From: Dichetophora obliterata
Lineage: Eukaryota; Arthropoda; Insecta; Diptera; Sciomyzidae
DNA: 64,000 nt
Direction: 5' to 3'
NCBI GenBank assembly: GCA_963920525.1
Contig: OY986435.1
Span: 270,911,574-270,975,573, forward strand
Below are positions 12,251-21,400 of the stretch, piece by piece (the first letter of the stretch is position 1; each line of letters begins with the position of its first letter). A program made the position numbers and the translations under genes. The notes under the pieces were generated by a model, which searched no databases, was not told where the DNA came from, and saw only the letters and a list, made by a program, of their open reading frames with translations.

Positions 12251-12453
12251 CGTTTTTAAACAAATTAAACTGAATTTACTAAGTGGAAAATCTCTCGAAC
12301 TGTCTTCTCGATAATTGTGAAAAAAGTTCGAGTTTTTAGTTTGGCTAACAAATTCCCCACAACCGAAGTATTTGTTGGCGTCTGTAAAAACTTTCGAAAA
12401 GCTTTGAAAACTTCTGTCGCCCCCTGGAGTTAGAAGTTTATCCCAACATCAAT

Positions 12454-15400
12454 ATGAGTGTCTCAATGAAATTTATATTTGCTTCTGATTATCTAATCAC
12501 GTTTTGCTCTGCGTTCGAAGCAACTCCTGCTGACGACATAACGAGCACGCTCTTAAGAGTTAAGCTGTTTGATTTAGAAGATAGATGGCAGCGACTGTCA
12601 TCAGCATATGAAAATGTGATGATAGCAGAAGACACAGATACGACCAAAGATTTCAAGGAATCCACAAAAGCCAAATTTAGTGTTTGCGTTGAAGCTTATC
12701 ACCTTTGTAAATCTCAAATTTGGGATCTCCAAAAAATATCTGGAGATGAACAACATCCCGAAACAGTGTCTGCAGCTCCTCTTGCTCAGAACGTATCTCT
12801 AAATAACTCTGTAGGAAGTGCTTGCATAAAAGTTCCGCCCTGTGATACAGAAGTGTTCTATGGTAGTTATGAAGAGTGGCCATCGTTTAGAGACATGTTT
12901 ACAGCAGTCTATATCAAACACCCTAAGCTGACTCAAGCTCAAAAATTGTACCACCTTCGTAACAAAACCCGCGGCTCCGCGGGAGGTATCGTGAAACGAT
13001 ACCAACTTTGCGACGAAAATTTCTCTCTGGCCTGGGAAGCCCTTCGATCTCGTTTCGAAAACAAGCGCATTCTGGTGGACAACCAGCTTAAAACATTGTT
13101 CAGCATTCCAGCAGCATCTGCAGAAAACAGCAGTTCAATTCAGAGAATACAATCATCGGTCAATGATTGCCTCTCAATGCTTACATCTCAAGGAATTTGT
13201 GTAGACAACTGGGACCCAATTTTAATATATTTATGTTCAACCAAACTTCCAGAAGATACCCTTGCACTATGGGAAGATTCACAAAAAACCCGGCAGGTAT
13301 TACCGACCTGGCATAAAATGGATGAATTTCTCACAGCTCGGTATCAAGTCGTAGAAAGAATAAACAGTATCAAGAGTTCAAAGAGTCGAGGCACTATTCC
13401 GAACATTTCCCAAATCAGGCCGAATTTCAATTATTCTCAAAATAAGCCCGAGAATCAAAGTCGGCAGAATATGCAAAGTACGCCCTTTTCCCAAAACAGG
13501 ACATCCCAAAATTTCAATCCCAATAGAGTGCAAGTGAATGCATTCCACATTCAAAGAGCACCCACTACAAGTAATTTTTTATGTAAAAAGTGTCACAAAA
13601 ATCATGCTCTTAGACACTGCCCAGAATTTAATAATTTCTCAGTACCAGAGAGAATCGATTTTGTGTCTCAAAACAAAATCTGCTGTAATTGTCTATCGTA
13701 TTCTCACACCAAAAGAGAATGCACAAGTTCTTTTCGATGTTTCTGCTGTAAGCAGCAACACCACTCGATGCTACATCTAGATCAAGTAGATCATCCAGTT
13801 GATGATTCGAAGCCATCTACGTCCAAAGCCTCCCAAATAGCATTAATGCACTTAGAATCATCACTCGATTCAAACGCATCAAGCTCTCAGCCGGTAGAAA
13901 GCACACATATACACGCGCACTTTTCATCAAGTGAGGAAAGAATCGTGTTGCCTACAGCAATCGTATACATTCAACACCTGGGCGAAACTTTCACACTTCG
14001 AGCCCTCATTGATCAGGGATCCCAGAAAACTTTCCTCGCTGAGAAGGTTCAAAATCGGTTATCTTTACAAACAACCAAGGTCTCCACACATATTTCTGGG
14101 ATGGGTGGTCAACTGCTTGGGTCGTCAAATAAAATGTGCACATTCAATTTGGTCACAAAATCTCGTAATTTCAATCTCCAAGTCAAAGCACTCGTTCTAC
14201 CAAAACTGACCAATTTTATGCCATCTCACCCATTAGCAAAACCTTCATTTGAAGAAATCGCCGACTTAGATCTCGCCGATCCCAATTTTTATTCTCCTGC
14301 TCACATTGATATGATTATCGGAAGCGATATCATCCCGAAGATCATGCTTAATGGCATGCGATTAAATGTTTTCGGTAGTTTGTTGGCCCAACAAACAGTG
14401 TTTGGATGGTTCCTCAGCGGCCCCATCAGCACACAAACTTTCTCATTCTCCACTCACGTGGTTCATGAAAATGAACCATCGCTCAGTGAGATGCTGCGGA
14501 AATTCTGGGAAGTTGAAGAAATCCCAAGCGCCTCCACTATGTCCGAGGAAGAACGCTACTGCGAAGAGTTCTTTCAGAAAACAACGTCTCGTCAGTCTGA
14601 TGGGCGATACAAAGTCAGGCTGCCATTCAAACCAAATTTTTCCCAACTAAAGCTAGGTGCATCTCGACACATAGCTCTCAAACAGTACAACCGAATGGAG
14701 TACACCTTGAACAAAAAACCCGATTTACAACATCAATATAATGAGGTGCTCTCTGAATACCTGACTTTATCGCATATGAATAAAACGCACCCTACAGAGA
14801 TTGTCCGTGATGAGAAGTATTTATCTTTCTATTTACCGCATCATGCGGTCGTCAAACCAGAAAGCACTTCCACAAAGGTCCGGGTGGTGTTCAATGCGTC
14901 AAACCCCTCACAAAGCGGACTTTCTCTTAACGATGTGCTATGCGTTGGTCCAGCATTGCAATCCGACCTGATCAGTGTCATACTCAACTGGCGATTTTAT
15001 CAGTTTGTCTTCAATGGTGACATACAAAAAATGTATCGTCAGATTACGGTTCATGAAGACGATCGCCATTTTCAACGAATACTCTTTCGCACGCGCCCGA
15101 ATGGTTCATTGGAAGACTTCGTTTTAAATACCGTGACATTCGGAGTCAATTGTGCCCCTTATCTAGCAATCCGTACTCTCCACCAGCTGGCTGAGGATTG
15201 TAAAGATATTTATCCACTTGTTTCACCAATTCTCAAACGTGAAACTTACGTTGACGATGTTTTATCAGGTGGACATGACATTCCTTCAGCTCTTCTCGCT
15301 CAAAATCAGCTTCGAAGTGCACTGAATTCCGCCGGATTTCCTCTAAAAAAGTTGAATGCAAATCACCCAGATCTTTTAAGTTCTCTACCTCCTGAGGACC

Positions 15401-17805
15401 TACTCGATGAAGATTTTCTAAAATTTTATGACACCAGCTCCACAAAAACGCTTGGTATTAGATGGAACGCTCTCAGCGATTCCTTTTGTTACGATATTAA
15501 ACCCACAACCCCGTCCATATCTGCCACCAAAAGACAGATTTTATCAGCTGTAGCAGCACTGTTCGACCCCATGGGATGGCTAGCCCCAATCATAATTCAA
15601 GCGAAGGTCCTTTTACAGCAACTTTGGCTGGAAGGGTCTGATTGGGATGACTGCGTAAAACCATTGTCTCTGCTAAAATGGAATACGTTGGTCGAAAGTC
15701 TACCAGCTATTGAAAAAATTAATATTCCTAGATGGATTGGATTTTCTCCAACCAACCGAATCCAAATACATGGGTTTTGCGATTCCTCTGAAAAGGCTTA
15801 TTGTGCCGCCTTGTACATTCGCAATGAAGAACCAAACGCAAAGATCACTTCATATTTGCTGGTTTCGAAGAGTAAAGTCGCTCCAATCCAAACAATCAGT
15901 TTGCCCCGTTTAGAACTGTGCGCAGCCGTGCTTCTTTCAAAGCTCGTTAACCACGTCGTTCGCCAGCTGGAGTTACCTACTCATGAACTCTTTTTATGGT
16001 CGGATTCGTCTATTGTTTTGGCCTGGCTTGGAAAACCACCCTACAGCTGGAAAACGTACGTGGCTAACCGAGTTACCGAAATTTTGAAGAATGTCCAAAA
16101 TTCAACCTGGAAGCATGTACCTTCCGTCGAAAATCCTGCAGATCTGGGAACTCGAGGTTGTTCACCCCAGGATCTAGCAACAAACTCGCTTTGGTGGGAT
16201 GGTCCACATTGGCTTCGTAAAGCTGCTGATCATTGGCCCAAATTCCAGATAACTCCTATAGTCGTTCCCGAGACTAGAAAAGTGGAAGTTTTGTATACAT
16301 ATACCCCTGACGATGATATACTGAATCGCTTCTCAACATACCCTCGTGCCCTCCGAGTAATTGCCTACATGTTTCGATTTGCACACAAATGTTTAGCAAA
16401 ACAAAGAGCTCAAGTCACAAAAAACTCGGGAGAAGTATCCCAAGATGAAATTAAGTTCGTAAAGTTGCATTTAATTGTGCAATCACAAATTTTGTATTTT
16501 TCTGAAGAATATAGTAAGTTAAAGAGTTCAGTTCCCATCCCAAACAAAAGTTCGCTCCTGACTTTATGTCCATTCATAGATAAAGAGGGAGTATTGCGAG
16601 TAAACGGACGTTTGGCAAATGCGGATTTAATTCTCAATTACAATGAAAGACATCCAGTCATCTTGTCCGACAAATCACGCCTTTGTCACCTCTTACTCAA
16701 CTTTCTCCATAACACTTTACTACACGCCGAACATAGACTCATGCTTCGTATGGTGCGGCAGGAATTTTATATTCCAAAGCTAAAAAATAAAGTAAAGTAC
16801 TGTATACGCCAGTGTAAAGTGTGTACAATACATAAACAAAAAGTGCACACGCAACTAATGGCTGCACTACCTCCCGATCGAGTAAATTTTACACCTCCAT
16901 TTACGGTAACCGGAGTTGATTTTGCCGGCCCATTTGAAGTAAAATCCTCTACACTTCGAAAGGCCCCAATTGTGAAAGGTTACGTAAGTGTGTTCATTTG
17001 TTTCTCAACAAAAGCAATTCACCTCGAATTGGTGTCGGATCTCACTTCTGAGGCATTTAATGCAGCTTTCGCACGATTCGTTGGTCGACGCGGCTTACCA
17101 AAAAAAATTGTCTCAGACAATGGCCGCAACTTTGTTGGTGCGAACCGTACCCTGACCAAAGAATTTGAATTGTTTCTCAAACACTCAGCTGCAGATATAT
17201 CCCATAAATACTGTATGCATGGCTTCACATGGTCGTTCATACCCCCGAGCGCCCCTCACATGGGCGGCCTGTGGGAAGCGGCAGTCAAAAGCTTCAAAGT
17301 TCATTTCAAAAAGGTATCTCAAGGCCATAAATTTACCTTTGAAGAGTTCTCGACACTCCTGGCCCGCATCGAAGCCGTTCTCAATTCGCGGCCACTCTCT
17401 CCAATCAGTGAAGACCCTTCACAATTATTGCCATTGACCCCGGCACATTTCCTTCGAGGCGCTCCCTTACTGGCGATCCCAGAATTTAATGATGATCGTT
17501 GGTCTCTCATTAACCGATGGGAAAAGGTCAAAATTCTCCACCACCAATTCAGTCGCCGCTGGAAGGAGGAATATTTGAGCGAGTTGCACAAGCGGTACAA
17601 ATGGAAATATCCAGAACGAAACATTAGCGAAGAGGACCTTGTAGTCATAAAAGATGAGCTGTTACCCCCGACTGAGTGGAGACTTGGTCGTATCGTAAAG
17701 ACTTATCAAGGACCAGACCATCGGGTACGGGTCGCTGACGTTCGTACTCAAACTGGTATCGTCACTCGACCAGTCATTAAACTCTGCGTCCTTCCCTCTC
17801 AATAA
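12454..17805 (+). CDS. BEL/Pao Gag-Pol polyprotein, intact
   Basis: One 1783-codon frame encodes all parts expected of BEL Gag-Pol. They are a Gag region with DUF1759-like sequence (about residues 125-300), zinc knuckles (from residue 377, Cx2Cx3Hx4C then Cx2Cx4Hx4C), an aspartic protease (LIDQGS, Asp520), reverse transcriptase (from about 805; YVDD at 932), RNase H-like domain (FCDSS near 1109, WSDSS near 1183), integrase zinc-binding segment (about 1420-1465), integrase core (Asp1489, Asp1555, Glu1608) and a C-terminal DUF5641-like part. It would assemble particles, copy the RNA and integrate the DNA. The listed ATG gives an odd hydrophobic start. An acceptor at 12520 (CTAAT branch near 12493, pyrimidine-rich tract, AAG) would replace the first 22 residues with leader-exon codons from ATG 8374. 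Confidence 0.95.
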   Translation: MSVSMKFIFASDYLITFCSAFEATPADDITSTLLRVKLFDLEDRWQRLSSAYENVMIAEDTDTTKDFKESTKAKFSVCVEAYHLCKSQIWDLQKISGDEQHPETVSAAPLAQNVSLNNSVGSACIKVPPCDTEVFYGSYEEWPSFRDMFTAVYIKHPKLTQAQKLYHLRNKTRGSAGGIVKRYQLCDENFSLAWEALRSRFENKRILVDNQLKTLFSIPAASAENSSSIQRIQSSVNDCLSMLTSQGICVDNWDPILIYLCSTKLPEDTLALWEDSQKTRQVLPTWHKMDEFLTARYQVVERINSIKSSKSRGTIPNISQIRPNFNYSQNKPENQSRQNMQSTPFSQNRTSQNFNPNRVQVNAFHIQRAPTTSNFLCKKCHKNHALRHCPEFNNFSVPERIDFVSQNKICCNCLSYSHTKRECTSSFRCFCCKQQHHSMLHLDQVDHPVDDSKPSTSKASQIALMHLESSLDSNASSSQPVESTHIHAHFSSSEERIVLPTAIVYIQHLGETFTLRALIDQGSQKTFLAEKVQNRLSLQTTKVSTHISGMGGQLLGSSNKMCTFNLVTKSRNFNLQVKALVLPKLTNFMPSHPLAKPSFEEIADLDLADPNFYSPAHIDMIIGSDIIPKIMLNGMRLNVFGSLLAQQTVFGWFLSGPISTQTFSFSTHVVHENEPSLSEMLRKFWEVEEIPSASTMSEEERYCEEFFQKTTSRQSDGRYKVRLPFKPNFSQLKLGASRHIALKQYNRMEYTLNKKPDLQHQYNEVLSEYLTLSHMNKTHPTEIVRDEKYLSFYLPHHAVVKPESTSTKVRVVFNASNPSQSGLSLNDVLCVGPALQSDLISVILNWRFYQFVFNGDIQKMYRQITVHEDDRHFQRILFRTRPNGSLEDFVLNTVTFGVNCAPYLAIRTLHQLAEDCKDIYPLVSPILKRETYVDDVLSGGHDIPSALLAQNQLRSALNSAGFPLKKLNANHPDLLSSLPPEDLLDEDFLKFYDTSSTKTLGIRWNALSDSFCYDIKPTTPSISATKRQILSAVAALFDPMGWLAPIIIQAKVLLQQLWLEGSDWDDCVKPLSLLKWNTLVESLPAIEKINIPRWIGFSPTNRIQIHGFCDSSEKAYCAALYIRNEEPNAKITSYLLVSKSKVAPIQTISLPRLELCAAVLLSKLVNHVVRQLELPTHELFLWSDSSIVLAWLGKPPYSWKTYVANRVTEILKNVQNSTWKHVPSVENPADLGTRGCSPQDLATNSLWWDGPHWLRKAADHWPKFQITPIVVPETRKVEVLYTYTPDDDILNRFSTYPRALRVIAYMFRFAHKCLAKQRAQVTKNSGEVSQDEIKFVKLHLIVQSQILYFSEEYSKLKSSVPIPNKSSLLTLCPFIDKEGVLRVNGRLANADLILNYNERHPVILSDKSRLCHLLLNFLHNTLLHAEHRLMLRMVRQEFYIPKLKNKVKYCIRQCKVCTIHKQKVHTQLMAALPPDRVNFTPPFTVTGVDFAGPFEVKSSTLRKAPIVKGYVSVFICFSTKAIHLELVSDLTSEAFNAAFARFVGRRGLPKKIVSDNGRNFVGANRTLTKEFELFLKHSAADISHKYCMHGFTWSFIPPSAPHMGGLWEAAVKSFKVHFKKVSQGHKFTFEEFSTLLARIEAVLNSRPLSPISEDPSQLLPLTPAHFLRGAPLLAIPEFNDDRWSLINRWEKVKILHHQFSRRWKEEYLSELHKRYKWKYPERNISEEDLVVIKDELLPPTEWRLGRIVKTYQGPDHRVRVADVRTQTGIVTRPVIKLCVLPSQ
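12493..12520 (+). other. Predicted splice acceptor for Gag-Pol
   Basis: CTAAT-type branch sequence, then gttttgctctgcgttcg and AAG, with the exon beginning at 12521. The reading frame is kept when it is joined to the leader donor at 8416. This would make the tandem array part of a 4.1-kb intron. Predicted only. Confidence 0.45.
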
Positions 17806-17902
17806 ACTCCCATCTCAGTCATTCTCAAATATTCCCCACATACACAACAGTTCAACTTTAACATCTGATTTATTACTCTACCCATGTGTATAGCTGCATT
17901 TA

Positions 17903-17932
17903 TTTCTAATTATTTCTTTAATCTCTTCTTAG
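17903..17932 (+). other. Predicted splice acceptor for accessory ORF
   Basis: CTAAT followed by a long pyrimidine tract (tctttaatctcttcttag) gives a near-ideal fly acceptor. It lies 127 bp after the Gag-Pol stop and directly before the zinc-knuckle ORF, which lacks its own ATG at the 5' end. Joined to the donor at 8416 the frame from ATG 8364 continues. Confidence 0.6.
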
Positions 17933-18461
17933 TTTGTACCAATGTCGACTCTGCAAAGGAAGGCATTCGATACGATTCTGTGAACAATTTCTGAGCATGT
18001 CTACTCTTCAGCGGCGTCAGACGGTTCGGAAGTATGAACATTGCTCCAATTGTCTTGCCAGGTCCCACATGCTTGGAAAGTGCACCTCTAAGGCTGTATG
18101 TAAGATCTGTGGCGACGTCCATCACTCATTGCTACATCAATTCAGGCCAGAACGATTGTCGCTGCAATCCAAAAAGACCGTGTGTCAGCGGCGTGACTCC
18201 GCATCTTCAAGCGAATCCGCATCATCACCAGAACCTGCCAGGCCGACCAAAAATCAGCCGCCAGTTCGTCGCAACAGAAAAGCAACCCCGCCCAAAGGAC
18301 GCCATCGTGCGCAAATGCGCCATACACGACCTCAATCAGAACATCCACGTGGCTTAAAGATTACTCCTCGAAACGTCGTGAACGCTCATCTGAGTAGCGA
18401 TCCTCGTGAACATGTCGGAGCGGCTATCAAGGCCTTACAACTTTTGCAGAGCTTATTGTAA
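17933..18461 (+). CDS. BEL accessory ORF: zinc-knuckle, Gag-like protein (3' exon)
   Basis: About 175 codons are open from the acceptor to a TAA at 18459-18461. The N-terminal part has three zinc-binding motifs: Cx2Cx3Hx4C, Cx2Cx4Hx4C and Cx2Cx3HH. These have the same order and spacing as in this element's own Gag, but the residues differ widely, so it is a diverged paralogue or was acquired from another BEL lineage. A basic, Ser/Pro-rich middle (likely disordered) and a short C-terminal helix-like end (AIKALQLLQSLL) follow. I see no signal peptide or membrane segment, so it is not an Env protein. A role in RNA binding or packaging is inference. The first ATG inside would cut off the first knuckle, which favours a spliced start (ATG 8364, 18 leader codons). 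Confidence 0.7.
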
Positions 18462-18469
18462 AATTGCAC

Positions 18470-18488
18470 TAGTGCAAGGCGGGCGCTA
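18470..18488 (+). other. Purine-rich tract before 3' LTR
   Basis: GCAAGGCGGGCGCTA immediately precedes the 3' LTR, the position of the plus-strand primer. It is only moderately purine-rich. Confidence 0.5.
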
Positions 18489-18696
18489 TGTTGACGTCGT
18501 CAAACCTGTGCTCGTTTCACCCCTGGATGAACAACAGCTTATTAAACAAACCCACCACGGTACGGTCCGACCTTTACGTGCCATCATGCATTTTAACCAC
18601 CGAGACTTCCGCCTCTTGTGTGTTCAGCTGGGAAGCCATCAACATCTTTTAATCGCCTGCTCTCTACAATCTGCTCATTCCCCCAGCGCCTAAATA
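18489..18696 (+). repeat. 3' LTR (208 bp)
   Basis: The LTR starts TGTTGACGTCGTC and ends CCTAAATA, followed by the target duplication CTCCC. It matches the 5' LTR except for one base (g for t near the end) and for lacking the 228-bp GT...AG segment. It therefore lacks the AATAAA found in the 5' copy. Confidence 0.9.
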
Positions 18697-18883
18697 CTCC
18701 CCAAAAATTATAATAACGTACATATTATTGAAGAAAAAAACTAATTTGTGCACGGTTAAAAATGTTGGACTAAATTTCAAATTTTTAGGACTACATATAG
18801 GACAACACCAATAAACGATTAGTTTTAAATCAGCAAAAACTTAAAAAACGCAATGTATATATATCTCCTTAAATAAAAAAAAA

Positions 18884-19045
18884 ATTACTCTGACCATTTC
18901 ATGATTCGAACACACGTCCTCTGATGTGCTCGTCCAACACCTTATCCACTCGTCAAACTCAGCTGTTAACAAGGTTTCGCTTATTAATTAAGTAATTACC
19001 TTTCAGGAACGACTCACCTTCACTCACAATCATTTGCTTGAAGCA
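18884..19045 (-). repeat. tRNA-derived SINE, family B (partial)
   Basis: On the minus strand an A-box-like tgacgagtggataagg (18955-18940) and B-box-like gtgttcgaatc (18913-18903) are spaced as in a tRNA. They are preceded by gttaacagctg and followed by a T-run. The upstream stretch (gaagcaa...gttaacagctg) matches the copies near 34.7 and 50.9 kb. The anticodon stem does not fold, so it is not a functional tRNA. Confidence 0.5.
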
Positions 19046-20431
19046 CACAGCATACAATTTTATTTTAATTCCATTTTAGTGTAGTGCTTGCTGTTGACCA
19101 TTCTTCGTGAATTCTTCTTTTTAATAGTTTCTTGTGCTTCACGTACACAAACAACAACCAATCTCAACGATTCGCAGTGACTCCGTCTTGATCTTGTGCT
19201 TGCTTCAAAATGTTTATGTTGGAGAATTCAGATTTTCATGCACCCAAAAAAATTATACCTAGCTCAGAATAACAAACATTTCATTCAATTAACCTATATT
19301 TTGTTGTACGAACAAAAATATTTTTACAAAAAAAAACAATAATATAAGAGATTTTGTTATCTCACCGAAATTGATTTTGTTAAAATATTTTCCAAAATTT
19401 ACAAAACACATTTTATAGATAACCCAAAAATTAACAAAAAAAAAAAAACTGTTACATTAACTTCATGCTTTTTGACACCATTGTATGTAAATTCAACAAA
19501 ATTTTTTGTTCCGCGAACATAGCATACTCGGGGTTAAATTAACTAAAATTTTTGTTGATCTAACACAGGAAAGTGTTAACAACATTTGTTCCGATCCTAA
19601 CAAAAAGATTCGTTAATTTAACAAAAAAAGTTTGTATCGTGGTCAACTTTTTGAAAACACAACAAAACATTTCGTCAACATATTAAAAAAATTGGTATTA
19701 TAACGGTATTTCAATATTTAGTCTTCAGTTAAAACAAAAAAAAAATGTCGTGGTTTTTCGTTAACACGACAAAACTTTTTCTCAATACAACAAAAAAAGA
19801 CTGTGTATTAACGAAACTTTTTATTTAGCATTCGTCATTGAAAGATCGTCATGGAAACATCGTTTATTATAACATTTTTAATAGTCGTGTGCATAAGTTG
19901 TATTTAAAAATTAAATTTGTGAGATGCTTCTTGTTGAGAGTAATGGAAACATTTTTTGAAAATTTTCAAAGTTGTGATGAAATTAAAGGAGCTTTTAATG
20001 AGATAGTGTAGAAAATCAGTTATTCACTGATTTGCTTGTTCAGTTTATGTATATTCAAACTTGTTGGGATTCTTGTTCGTGATTATTTTTTTCCGCTAGC
20101 ATATGAATTAGACTCCGAAGCACTTAAATACATTTAACTGATCCATTTAGAAGAAACTTTTTGAAAAATACCTAACATTCCCGTAGGTCAAAGAACTTCG
20201 TTTGAGAAGAAGCTGTTCAGCTAGCAAAGAAAACTTGTAAGTTTTTGTGTTGGTTTAAATTTTATTAGAGGTATCCACACTTACTTGGGTAGTTGGGTAT
20301 AAAGTGCCCAAGTACTCATCTACCAATATACTCTAGCTGACTCCATGACTTGTTTGGGTAAATTGATTTCTTGTCAAATTGAATAGTTTTTCCATGTCTT
20401 TGCACCTTTTGAAAAAAAAATGTCCTTTCAG

Positions 20432-21400
20432 ATTGAACTGGATTTTGCTGCTTTATTCAAGAATTGTCCAACTCCTTTGGAAAGTTAATCAAATATTTTC
20501 ATTCCAAAAATACATTATTTGCTTCTCAAAATTAAAATCTGTTGAGTTTGAACTCATGCAGAGTTCCATAAATCTTACTTCTGCTTCGAAAGGTAAATAT
20601 AATATAATAAAAAAATAAGTTTTTAGTAAATTTATACTTTTATAAGGTATTAAAATAAAAACTCAACATGCACATGTATTCTTTCTTTAGAATTAGAATA
20701 GAAAACGAAATGCTGGAATATTTTGGTTGATACACGCCATTCTGGCTCCAACAACAGCTGGCTCCAATATTACAGCATTTAGTTTTCTATTCTAATTCTA
20801 AAGAAGGAATACATATGCATGTTGAGTTTGTATTTTAATACCTTATAAAAGTATAACTTTACTAAGAACTTATTTTTTTTATTATATTAAATTTACCTTT
20901 CGAAGCAGAAGTAAGATTTATGGAGTTCAGACTCAACAGATTTTAATTTTGAGAAACAAATAATGTATTTTTTAGCTGTTGTTGGAGCCAGAACGGCGTG
21001 TTTTGTTTGATACACGCCGTTCTGGCACCAAAGAAAACAACAAAGAAGACGACCAAAGATTCTGATGGTAAAAAGAGCCTAACTAAGTTAACGATCCTAG
21101 ATTCCCAAAAATTATTTATTTTAGTTGCTGAAGCAGCAGCAGAAATGAAAAACAAGCTTGAGAAACTTCTTATTGATGGTTCGAATAGTCAACCGAATAT
21201 GGTCATTATAAGGGAAAGCGTCCCAAAGCAACAGCAAATTTAGTATATTTTGACGGAATTAAGTTTTTTTTTCATTTCAACTGTGAAAGCAGTAGAAGTC
21301 TGAAAATATTTAAAGTTTTTACATCAAGATATCCTTTGGAATGTGTCGCCGTGTTGCAATTTATTCAGAACTACTTCTATATAAGATTAAATCGAAATTT
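20432..21400 (+). pseudogene. Relic of an uncharacterised insect protein (exons)
   Basis: A 161-bp exon-like block (20432-20592) has a good acceptor (gtcctttcag) and donor (CGAAAG|GTAAAT) and reads IELDFAALF...CPTPLES in one frame. A second block (about 21025-21400) reads LTILDSQKLFILVAEAA and then, after a TAG and frameshift near 21241, a hydrophobic part with RYPLECVAVLQFIQNYFY. This order (DLDF..LF, TILDAQ..F, QPF, YPxxC..xFIQxYFY) matches a C-terminal region I recall from many uncharacterised, multicopy insect proteins without a named domain. Frameshifts and the stop make it non-functional. Family likeness is from memory. Confidence 0.45.
20506..20973. repeat. Long inverted repeat (~230-bp arms)
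   Basis: The left arm (20506-20740) and right arm (about 20758-20973) are inverted copies differing by a few substitutions and a short deletion. They include most of the exon-like block and its splice donor. A second perfect 15-bp hairpin (gccagaacggcgtgt) lies at about 20988-21027. Transcription through would give a long double-stranded RNA. Confidence 0.85.

Larger units (their letters stand above)
7417..18696 (+). mobile_element. Complete BEL/Pao LTR retrotransposon, ~11.3 kb
   Basis: The element has related LTRs at 7417-7852 and 18489-18696 and is flanked by CTCCC on both sides (7412-7416 and 18697-18701), the 5-bp duplication expected of BEL integration. Inside are a primer-binding site, a leader exon, a 3.7-kb tandem array, a complete Gag-Pol frame, a second zinc-knuckle ORF and a purine-rich tract before the 3' LTR. 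At 11.3 kb it is well above the roughly 5-8 kb usual for BEL elements; the excess is the array plus the extra ORF. The LTRs carry one substitution over 208 aligned bases, which suggests recent insertion, apart from a 228-bp segment present only in the 5' LTR. Confidence 0.93.

Noticed and set aside
12489..17648. Many ORFs of 60-109 codons on the minus strand and in other frames under Gag-Pol
   Set aside because: They are shadows of a long coding frame without motifs of their own.
17933..18461. Post-pol ORF as an envelope gene
   Set aside because: It lacks signal peptide, cysteine-rich ectodomain and membrane segment, and is a zinc-knuckle protein.
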